From: Chloroflexi bacterium RBG_16_56_11
GTDB lineage: Bacteria > Chloroflexota > Dehalococcoidia > Dehalococcoidales > RBG-16-60-22
DNA length: 13,950 bases
Direction: 5' to 3'
Assembly: GCA_001796865.1 (NCBI GenBank)
Contig: MGNQ01000030.1
Coordinates: forward strand, 1 to 13,950
Under the pieces are notes generated by a model, which saw nothing but the letters and a program-made list of their open reading frames with translations, made no database searches and was not told the origin of the DNA. How positions within the stretch are numbered: position 1 is the first letter of the stretch; each line of letters starts with the position of its first letter. Of this stretch, positions 6,642-11,821 are shown in pieces. Both the position numbers and the translations under genes were made by a program.

Positions 6642-6886
6642 ATGACGAGACTGCCTCAAATCAAAGGTGATGACTTATAAGAGCTCTGCAGAAAGAGAAT
6701 TGGTTTATCGACCGGACTCACGGCAGCCATGTAATTATGAGAAACAGTAAAAAACCGGGTATTAAGATTGTGATACCCGTGCATAGTAAATCGATTAAGC
6801 CAGGAATTTTGGGTAACATTTTAAAAACCGCGGGATTAACAATAGAAGAAATCAAGGGACTTCTTTATGAGGTGGAGGGATGTTAA
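6642..6886 (+). pseudogene. hicA: HicA toxin gene disrupted by a one-base frameshift
   Basis: HicA is a small double-stranded-RNA-binding-fold mRNA interferase that is neutralised by HicB. From ATG 6642 the frame gives MTRLPQIKGDDL and then meets TAA at 6678. The rest of HicA is intact in the -1 frame from ATA at 6677: IRALQKENWFIDRTHGSH and on through PVHSKSIKPGILGNILKTAGL to TAA at 6884. The break lies in TTATAAGA; inserting one A (TTA-ATA-AGA) restores an uninterrupted 81-residue protein of normal length, including the catalytic His of the GSH motif. The 3' end overlaps hicB by 7 bases, the usual arrangement. It is either an inactivated toxin or an assembly or sequencing error; a downstream restart could make only a fragment. 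Confidence 0.85.
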
Positions 6887-7110
6887 AGTACACGATAATT
6901 TTAGTGCCTGAAGAGGAAGGGGGGTATTCGGTCGAGGTGCCCGCCCTTCCCGGTTGTTTTACCCAGGGGGAGACCAAAGAAGAAGCAATAGCTATGGCAA
7001 AGGAAGCCATCGAGTTATATCTCGAATCCTGCAAAGCTCACGGCGAATCGATACCACAAGAAACCGGGATAGAATCCTTAACCATAGCAGTCAAAGAGCC
7101 GGTAGCTTAA
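6880..7110 (+). CDS. hicB: HicB family antitoxin
   Basis: The 76-residue protein is a short HicB: a partial RNase-H-like fold with VPEEEGGYSVEVPALPGC (residues 9-26), then FTQGETKEEAIAMAKEAIELYLE. It binds and blocks HicA in this family. No helix-turn-helix or ribbon-helix-helix DNA-binding domain follows the fold, so it may not repress its own promoter directly as longer HicB proteins do. The GGTGGAGGG ribosome site lies inside the end of hicA and the start overlaps it. The antitoxin frame is undamaged although its partner is frameshifted. Confidence 0.9.
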   Translation: MLKYTIILVPEEEGGYSVEVPALPGCFTQGETKEEAIAMAKEAIELYLESCKAHGESIPQETGIESLTIAVKEPVA

Positions 7111-7140
7111 CGAGTGATTCATCATTGAAATGGTCGATTA

Positions 7141-7278
7141 TCATTGGCTGGTATGACTATTCCCTCGTTTTTTAAGTAATTCACGCAGTCTTGGAATCAA
7201 ATCAGGACGTAAAAAGTTCGATATGTGTCCTGAGTGGCCAGCCAAGAGTAATCCGGCTGAAAAGACCGTTTCTACCAA
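7141..7278 (-). CDS. Possible short ORF or gene remnant, 45 residues
   Basis: In the 192-base gap between hicB and the CoA-transferase gene, the minus strand has an open frame from TTG 7278 to TGA 7141. It reads VETVFSAGLLLAGHSGHISN and continues FLRPDLIPRLRELLKKRG, which looks protein-like: a hydrophobic helix, then an amphipathic Arg/Leu/Lys helix. There is no ribosome site and an in-frame TAA immediately precedes the TTG. I do not recognise the family. It could be the surviving 3' end of a lost gene, or chance. Confidence 0.25.
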   Translation of the reverse strand: MVETVFSAGLLLAGHSGHISNFLRPDLIPRLRELLKKRGNSHTSQ

Positions 7279-7302
7279 TTATCTACGCTTTATGTCTACT
7301 TA

Positions 7303-8523
7303 TCAATAAATTACCTTATCATCTTTAAGTCGGGCTATCTCCGCGGCGGGGATGCCCAGCAATTTACCAAAAACGTAGTCGTTGTCCTCGCCCAGCAATG
7401 GCGGGTAGCGATAACCGGCCCTCTTCCGGCCGGCCGGCCGCCAGGGCAATCCCGCCAGCGTCAGCTTACCGATGACGGGGTGGTCCATTTCCACGAAAAA
7501 CCTGCGCTCTTTCAACTGGGGGTCAGTTACGAGGTCTTTGACATTCAGAGAGGCCCCGGCCGCGACCCCCGCCTTTTGTAGCCTCTCCATCACCTCATAC
7601 TGCGTATAGCCGCGAGTCCACGCTTCCACCAGACGGTCAAGTTCATCCTGGTGGTGCCACCGGCTGAGCTCATCAGAAAATTCTTCCTTTTTCGTCCACG
7701 CCGGGCTGCCCATGGCCTTGACCAGGGCCTTCCATTCCGCCTGGCCGGAGACGGCAATGGCCACCCACTCGTCCTCTCCCCGGCAGCGGTAGCAACCGTG
7801 CGGGGCCATGGTTTTATCGCGGTTCCCCATCCTCTCCCCGAGGTCACCGTTGATGGTATACCCCATCACCATTTCCCCGAGGAAGTTGCTGCTGCCCTCA
7901 ATCATCGCGGCATCGATATATTGTCCTTCCCCGGTCTTATTACGGTGATACAGCGCGGCCATAATGGCGAAGGCCCCGTGCATCGCCTGGGTGGCGTCCG
8001 TCCAGGGGGAAACTCCGACCGTGGCCGGCTCTCCGCCAGGATAGCCGTTAAGGTAGGTAGAGCCGTCATAAGCCTCGACGATTTCAGCGTAGGCCGGGCG
8101 GGCTTTATGCGGGCCGCTACGCCCGTACCCGGAACCCGCGTACATGATAAGGTCAGGCCTGATTTTTTTCAGGTCCTCATAGCCCAAGCCCCACCGCTCC
8201 AGTATCGGCCCGCCGAAATTTTCCGTGACGATATCGCTGATTTTTATAAGGTCGCGGGCCAGCTCCAGCGCCCGGGGCGCGTTCATATTCAAAGTGACGC
8301 TTTTCTTCCCGAAGTTGAGCGAGGCAAAGGCGGTCCCGGCGTTAAAATCGCTCCTTTCGAACCCGGGCGGAGTCCCCACCATTCTCATGAAATCTATCCT
8401 CAGGTGGGTCTCCACCTTGATTACCTCCGCTCCCATCACCGCCAGCCACTGCGAAAGGTGCGGACCCGCCCACATCTGCCCGAAATCGGTAATCCTGATC
8501 CCGTGGAGAGGTAGATTCCGCAT
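7303..8523 (-). CDS. CaiB/BaiF family (family III) CoA-transferase, second of a tandem pair
   Basis: Family III enzymes move CoA between carboxylic acids through an aspartyl-CoA mixed anhydride. The 406-residue length is normal. Visible landmarks are the N-terminal DFGQMWAGPHLSQWLAVMGAEVIKVE Rossmann segment (residues 13-38), LNFGKKSVTLNM, the acceptor Asp in SPWTDATQAMHGAF (D176), and the late FFVEMDHPVIGKLTLAGLPWRP block. The start is ATG behind an ACGGAG-type site. It lies 22 bases downstream of a related but clearly different paralogue, so the two may form a heteromeric enzyme as BbsEF does, or act on different acids. The acid substrate cannot be read from sequence. No dehydrogenase, hydratase or ligase gene is adjacent to suggest a pathway. 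Confidence 0.92.
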   Translation of the reverse strand: MRNLPLHGIRITDFGQMWAGPHLSQWLAVMGAEVIKVETHLRIDFMRMVGTPPGFERSDFNAGTAFASLNFGKKSVTLNMNAPRALELARDLIKISDIVTENFGGPILERWGLGYEDLKKIRPDLIMYAGSGYGRSGPHKARPAYAEIVEAYDGSTYLNGYPGGEPATVGVSPWTDATQAMHGAFAIMAALYHRNKTGEGQYIDAAMIEGSSNFLGEMVMGYTINGDLGERMGNRDKTMAPHGCYRCRGEDEWVAIAVSGQAEWKALVKAMGSPAWTKKEEFSDELSRWHHQDELDRLVEAWTRGYTQYEVMERLQKAGVAAGASLNVKDLVTDPQLKERRFFVEMDHPVIGKLTLAGLPWRPAGRKRAGYRYPPLLGEDNDYVFGKLLGIPAAEIARLKDDKVIY

Positions 8524-8545
8524 CGTTTGTCTCCGTCCCGTCCTT

Positions 8546-9751
8546 TTAGACTATGCCCGCCTGCCTCATCCTCACCAGGTCCGGCCGCGAATAGCCCAGC
8601 ATCCCGCAGTAAATTTTCTCGTTGTGTTCGCCCAGCAGAGGCGCGGGGATTTGTATTTCCCAGGGAGTGGCTGAGAGCTTGTATGGTGCCCCGGGGTACT
8701 TGAGTTTGCCGGCTACCGGGTGGTCGATTTCCACGAAGAAGTCGCGGTATTCCAGCTGCGCATCGGCTACGAGCTCTTTGACGGTACGTACCGGGGAGAG
8801 AGGAACATCGAAGGAGATGCCTGCCCTGTCTATCTCCGCCGTGGTATGTTCACGTGTCCAGAGCTCGACCAGCATATTGAAATCATCCATGTGCTCTGCC
8901 CGTGTGGCCGGATTCTGGAATATCTCCGCCTTCGCCCAATCGGGATTACCCATCATGGCGACGAGTTTTTGCCAGTGGGGTCCCGCCCAGATGCAGACGT
9001 AGCCGTCACGGCAGGGGTAGAGTATGCCGCCGCGCCGCTTCCGGCCTTTCTGCCGGGTTGGACAGAGGCCTTCGCACAGGCAGAAAGCCAGTTCCTGGCG
9101 GACGACCGAAGCCAGGGACTCCTGGGCGGAAATATCGATGTGCCTGCCGGAGCCATTCCCGCCGCGGGAAACTACCGCTGACATCGTGCTTACCGCCGCC
9201 GATAGACCGGTCATAAAATCGGCGGCATGCATCGGGCCTTTCAAGGGGCTGTACCGTTCTATATCGTCGACCCCTTCGGCAGGATTGCCAAAGGCCTCGC
9301 TGCTGGTATGCGAGCTGACCAGGTCATTCCCTTTATAGTTTTTGTAAGGCCCGGTCTGCCCGAAAGGGGTAATCGATGTAACGATTAATGCGGGGTTCAG
9401 CTTTTTTAGTCGGCGGTAGTCGATTCCCAGCCTGACCGATTCACGTGGCAGGCGGTCTTCAATAAGGACATCCGCCCAGGCCGCTAGCCGGTGGAATATC
9501 TTCAAGCCGAGCGCACTTTCCAGATTTAAAGTTATTCCGGACTTGTTGGTATTTAAGAAAAGGAAGAGGCCGCTCTTCTCGGCGTGGGGAATATCACCGG
9601 GGAACGGGCCCCAGCTCCTGCCCCGGTCCCCGAGACCGGGTTTTTCTACTTTAATGACCTCCGCACCGAGGTCGGCCAGCAACTTGCCGCAGTAAGGCCC
9701 GGAAACAAACTCGCCGAATTCCAGGACCTTCAAGCCATTAAGCGCTCCCAT
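8546..9751 (-). CDS. CaiB/BaiF family (family III) CoA-transferase, first of a tandem pair
   Basis: 401 residues. It begins GLKVLEFGEFVSGPYCGKLL, the usual start of the family, continues with DLGAEVIKVEKPGLGDRGR (a common CoA-contact region), NTNKSGITLNL, and the acceptor Asp of HAADFMTGLSAAVS (D178), and ends with FFVEIDHPVAGKLKYPGAPY. The catalytic Asp is present, so this is not a dead subunit. Two Cys-containing turns (FCLCEGLC) near the middle are not typical but have no obvious metal-site pattern. A GGGAGGGGG run lies about ten bases before the ATG. It is the promoter-proximal gene of the leftward pair; no strong -35/-10 could be assigned in the gap to the right. Confidence 0.92.
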   Translation of the reverse strand: MGALNGLKVLEFGEFVSGPYCGKLLADLGAEVIKVEKPGLGDRGRSWGPFPGDIPHAEKSGLFLFLNTNKSGITLNLESALGLKIFHRLAAWADVLIEDRLPRESVRLGIDYRRLKKLNPALIVTSITPFGQTGPYKNYKGNDLVSSHTSSEAFGNPAEGVDDIERYSPLKGPMHAADFMTGLSAAVSTMSAVVSRGGNGSGRHIDISAQESLASVVRQELAFCLCEGLCPTRQKGRKRRGGILYPCRDGYVCIWAGPHWQKLVAMMGNPDWAKAEIFQNPATRAEHMDDFNMLVELWTREHTTAEIDRAGISFDVPLSPVRTVKELVADAQLEYRDFFVEIDHPVAGKLKYPGAPYKLSATPWEIQIPAPLLGEHNEKIYCGMLGYSRPDLVRMRQAGIV

Positions 9752-10018
9752 ATAGCACGGGCCCCCTCCCGGTGTTCGACTCAGCGAAACAAATTCCCGT
9801 TTACAATATTAAAGTTAAATACCCCGGCCGCGCAAGTGGGAACCGGATACCCTGGTGGAAACCAGCCAGAAATCCGGGAAATGGCCCGACCGCAGGTCCT
9901 TATTGAAAATTTCAGGCGTGATGTAAAAGACAAGGCTTATCCTGAAAGGAGCGGTGCTGATTGAATGATGGCGAGAAAAAGCAGCTCAATCAAAAAAGGG
10001 ATGATGAGTGGAGGGGTT
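9752..10018. other. Gap without a gene between the CoA-transferase operon and tRNA-Gly
   Basis: The 267 bases hold no convincing gene in any frame. A GC-rich imperfect palindrome lies just before the CoA-transferase start (about 9757-9775, CACGGG against CCCGGTG). An AT-rich stretch at about 9795-9822 could house the leftward promoter, but no clear hexamer pair was found. Downstream of tRNA-Gly on the minus strand there is a T-run (AAAAAA on the plus strand near 9993) without a stem. Confidence 0.4.
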
Positions 10019-10093
10019 TGGAGCGGGTGACGGGACTCGAACCCATGACGACCTGCTTGGAAAGCAGGTACTCTACCACTGAGTTACACCCGC
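10019..10093 (-). tRNA. tRNA-Gly (anticodon TCC)
   Basis: The minus strand folds as a full cloverleaf: acceptor GCGGGTG/CACCCGC, D-arm ACTC/GAGT, anticodon stem CCTGC/GCAGG with loop TTTCCAA giving anticodon TCC (reads GGA), variable loop TCGTC, T-arm ATGGG-TTCGAGT-CCCGT, discriminator T at 10022 and an encoded CCA at 10019-10021. Confidence 0.95.
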
Positions 10094-10112
10094 TCAATTC
10101 ACGCTACGGGCC

Positions 10113-10131
10113 CTGCGGTCCTTTACCGCAG
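10113..10131 (-). promoter_or_regulatory. Perfect hairpin in the tRNA-Gly leader
   Basis: CTGCGGT (10113-10119) and ACCGCAG (10125-10131) form a perfect 7-bp stem with a 5-base loop, 20 bases before the tRNA 5' end. It has no T-run on either side, so it is not a standard terminator. If transcription starts near 10132 (see the -10 candidate), it would form the very 5' end of the tRNA precursor. Confidence 0.5.
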
Positions 10132-10138
10132 CATTATC

Positions 10139-10198
10139 AGTATAGGGCTTGCAAGGTTAAGAAGAGGTTAAAATACAGTCGAAGAAAAGTTGGAGTTT
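10139..10198 (-). promoter_or_regulatory. 11-bp direct-repeat array A beside a leftward -10 box
   Basis: Read on the plus strand, units begin at 10155 (GGTTAAGAAGA), 10166 (GGTTAAAATAC), 10177 (AGTCGAAGAAA) and 10188 (AGTTGGAGTTT), an exact 11-base step. Read leftward, the first two are TTAACC repeats. A TATACT -10 candidate (10139-10144, minus) follows the last repeat after ten bases, and no good -35 hexamer is present. This is the geometry of response-regulator promoters of the PhoB/OmpR family, where 11-bp direct repeats replace the -35 box, and the repeat itself resembles the cyanobacterial Pho-box unit CTTAACCT. The downstream gene is tRNA-Gly. Factor identity is inference. Confidence 0.45.
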
Positions 10199-10273
10199 TA
10201 CGCCACCACCGCGAAAAGCCGATAAAAATTAGTTACAAAATTCTAAAGTTTCATGTGAAATTCATCAGATTTA

Positions 10274-10303
10274 TTGACCACAGTGAAAACACCCGGTTAG
10301 AAT
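10274..10303 (+). promoter_or_regulatory. Candidate promoter of the GH12 gene
   Basis: TTGACC (10274-10279), an 18-base spacer and TAGAAT (10298-10303). Transcription would start near 10310, giving a leader of about 197 bases. The -10 box falls inside the first unit of repeat array B, so a protein bound to the array would block or remodel this promoter. A second possible -10, TATGAT at 10426-10431, lacks a good -35. Confidence 0.4.
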
Positions 10304-10383
10304 TAAGTTAGAACAAGGTTATAAATTTGTAGGAGTTAAGGTTAGAAACAGGTAAGAATCCGGTATAAAAATGGTATACGTAT
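10295..10383. repeat. 11-bp direct-repeat array B, eight units
   Basis: Units begin at 10295 GGTTAGAATTA, 10306 AGTTAGAACAA, 10317 GGTTATAAATT, 10328 TGTAGGAGTTAA (12 bases, the weakest), 10340 GGTTAGAAACA, 10351 GGTAAGAATCC, 10362 GGTATAAAAAT and 10373 GGTATACGTAT. The first five positions follow RGTWR or a close variant and the remainder is A-rich; seven of eight begin with GGT or AGT. The conserved core plus free A/T spacer, at one helical turn, is the pattern of stacked binding sites on one DNA face, not of a copy-number minisatellite. The array ends in the palindrome ATACGTAT (10376-10383). Confidence 0.7.
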
Positions 10384-10506
10384 CGAACGAATTTACCGTT
10401 TGTTTATCTTCGGCGCGCATATATTTATGATTCTTTTACCGGCGCGAAGATATTTTCATATTGCGGCACGGCAAGTCTGGAGAAAAAGGTTTTACCACCG
10501 GCAAAA

Positions 10507-11250
10507 ATGGGAAACAAAAAGAAAAGACTCATACTGCCCCTCATAGTGGCGCTGGCTCTCACGTTGTGGCCGGCCCGGGTCATCAGTGTCGAGGCCAACG
10601 AGACGGCACGCCTTTCCCCACTGGCAGTCCCGGTGCGGAATCTCTGGGGAGCGCCTAAAAACGAAAGCGTCGGGCTGACGCTCACCCAGTCGGACAAGGT
10701 GGTAGGCTGGAGCTGGACCAGAGAGTGGCCGCTGCAACGGCCGGGAGTCAACTATATCCAGCCGATTTACCCGAACGCCAGGATAACTTTGAGCCCGCCG
10801 GTGACGGTGAATGATATCGAGGCTTTCCAACTGTTCGCCGAATATAACTACACCAGGCAACCGGAGGGTTCTTATAACCTGGCTTACGACGTTTTCCTGA
10901 GAGAGAAGGGTCCGGCCAAAGACAACCGGAAGGCCGAGATAATGGTCTGGTTTGACTGGACGCTGGAGCAGTCGGCCAAAACTTTCAAAGGCACCTGCTC
11001 CGACGGTGTAAATACCTACAAACACTATTCCTGGACAAGAGCAAATAGCTTCGATTACCACTCATTTTTACTGGAGCTTCCGCCAGGAAAGGTCCCGGGC
11101 CCGGTAAACCTGAAGGCCCTGATAGACATCGTTCAACCGGACATAAAATGGTACATCTCCGAAGTTGAGCTGGGCAACGAGGTCTGGAGCGGCTCCGGGG
11201 CAATTGAGCTGACTACTTATTACCTGGAATTGAACGGGACCAGGATGTAG
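10507..11250 (+). CDS. Secreted glycoside hydrolase family 12 (endoglucanase/xyloglucanase-like)
   Basis: GH12 enzymes are jelly-roll endo-beta-glucanases acting on cellulose, xyloglucan or mixed-linkage glucan with retention. The 247 residues start with a Sec signal peptide (MGNKKKR, then LILPLIVALALTLW, cleavage likely near VEA-N at about 30), so the enzyme is exported. The GH12 core follows: GWSWTREWP and a PGVNYIQPIYPNA strand, SYNLAYDVFLRE, the nucleophile strand AEIMVWFDW (E144), SFDYHSFLLELPPG, and the acid/base strand VELGNEVWSGSG (E225). The Thermotoga enzyme has the near-identical AEIMVWF segment. Both catalytic Glu are present. No carbohydrate-binding module or anchor follows. The ATG has a poor ribosome site, and no better start exists in frame. 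It stands alone, behind an unusual repeat array. Confidence 0.82.
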   Translation: MGNKKKRLILPLIVALALTLWPARVISVEANETARLSPLAVPVRNLWGAPKNESVGLTLTQSDKVVGWSWTREWPLQRPGVNYIQPIYPNARITLSPPVTVNDIEAFQLFAEYNYTRQPEGSYNLAYDVFLREKGPAKDNRKAEIMVWFDWTLEQSAKTFKGTCSDGVNTYKHYSWTRANSFDYHSFLLELPPGKVPGPVNLKALIDIVQPDIKWYISEVELGNEVWSGSGAIELTTYYLELNGTRM

Positions 11251-11285
11251 GGACGGAGCGGGAACAGGTTAGCGATATTAATACC

Positions 11286-11339
11286 CCTTGAAAATCATTT
11301 CCCCCCATCCCGCGAAGGAAAGGGGGGAAATGATCAAGG
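11286..11339. terminator. Strong hairpin between convergent genes
   Basis: ATCATTTCCCCCC (11294-11306) pairs perfectly with GGGGGGAAATGAT (11322-11334); CCTTG (11286-11290) and CAAGG (11335-11339) extend the stem after a three-base bulge, and TCC/GGA pair within the 15-base loop. It lies 36 bases after the GH12 stop, before the convergent nucleotidyltransferase gene. There is no T-run next to either arm, so it is a candidate bidirectional terminator or mRNA-end stabiliser and not a textbook one; it could also be a dispersed palindromic repeat. Confidence 0.55.
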
Positions 11340-11377
11340 AGGTACTGCCTCGAGAAATCCATTCACTCGTTTTTTGG

Positions 11378-11821
11378 CTATTTTGCCGTCACCAGTACTT
11401 TGTTCCTCTGCTCGGTTGATTTTTTAACCAGCCAGGAGCTGGACTGAATCTTCTCCCCGCCGACGCCGTAGACTATTTTGCATCCGATTTTTTTACAGGT
11501 CGTCTTTTCGATTTCCGGCATGTTATCCTCGGTCCTGTCGCCGCCCTTGGCGAAGATATCCGGACGATAGTACTTCAGGGATTCGTTACTGGTAATACCG
11601 GCATCGACATTCGGAACGACGATGTCCACGCCTTCGATGCTTTCGAGTATTTCTTTTCGCTCTTCGTAGGGCATGAAACAGTAGCCCTTTTTCTGTATCA
11701 GCTGGTCGTCCCGGGTCAATATTACCATGAACTTATCGCCGAGCTTTGCCGCCTCCTTGATACTCCTGAGATGGCCCACATGAAGCGGGTCGAAACCACC
11801 ACTAACCGCAACAACAATCAT
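11378..11821 (-). CDS. Cytidylyltransferase-like nucleotidyltransferase (TagD/RfaE-C type)
   Basis: 147 residues of the nucleotidyltransferase HxGH superfamily that join a CMP or AMP to a sugar or polyol phosphate. GGFDPLHVGHLRSI (8-21) gives the nucleotide-binding H14 and H17; YRPDIFAKGGDR (85-96) and GGEKIQSSSW (121-130) correspond to the later substrate and ISSS-type phosphate loops. The length fits TagD (glycerol-3-phosphate, CTP) or the adenylyltransferase half of RfaE/HldE. The SSS in place of TagD's RTxGIST hints at the RfaE-like side. The ATG overlaps the upstream glycosyltransferase stop as ATGA, so the two are translationally coupled and probably serve the same surface polymer. Confidence 0.85.
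   Translation of the reverse strand: MIVVAVSGGFDPLHVGHLRSIKEAAKLGDKFMVILTRDDQLIQKKGYCFMPYEERKEILESIEGVDIVVPNVDAGITSNESLKYYRPDIFAKGGDRTEDNMPEIEKTTCKKIGCKIVYGVGGEKIQSSSWLVKKSTEQRNKVLVTAK

Larger units (their letters stand above)
10094..10506. other. 413-base regulatory region between tRNA-Gly and the GH12 gene
   Basis: No convincing gene lies here on either strand. It is much more AT-rich than its surroundings from about 10140 onward. Besides the hairpin at 10113-10131, the two 11-bp repeat arrays and the promoter candidates listed separately, it holds a TTTCA-TG-TGAAA palindrome (10249-10260) and two direct copies of CGGCGCG (10411-10417 and 10440-10446) flanking an AT-rich core. The divergent arrangement of a tRNA and a secreted enzyme does not itself need so long an interval. 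Confidence 0.6.

Noticed and set aside
7651..8514. 287-residue plus-strand open frame
   Set aside because: Antisense to a CoA-transferase with an intact catalytic motif; no ribosome site or recognisable domain.
9961..10311. Plus-strand frame containing RVTGLEPMTTCLESRYSTTELHP
   Set aside because: This is the translated antisense of tRNA-Gly, a well-known artefact in databases.
10295..10383. CRISPR array
   Set aside because: Units are 11 bases with no long identical repeat and no unique 25-40 base spacers.
10150..10383. Replication-origin iterons
   Set aside because: Considered because of the regular direct repeats and AT-rich DNA, but there is no rep or dnaA gene and no DnaA-box cluster; kept only as an alternative explanation.
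10408..10449. Inverted repeat CTTCG...CGAAG with CGGCGCG
   Set aside because: Only the outer five bases pair; CGGCGCG occurs as a direct repeat and not as an arm.
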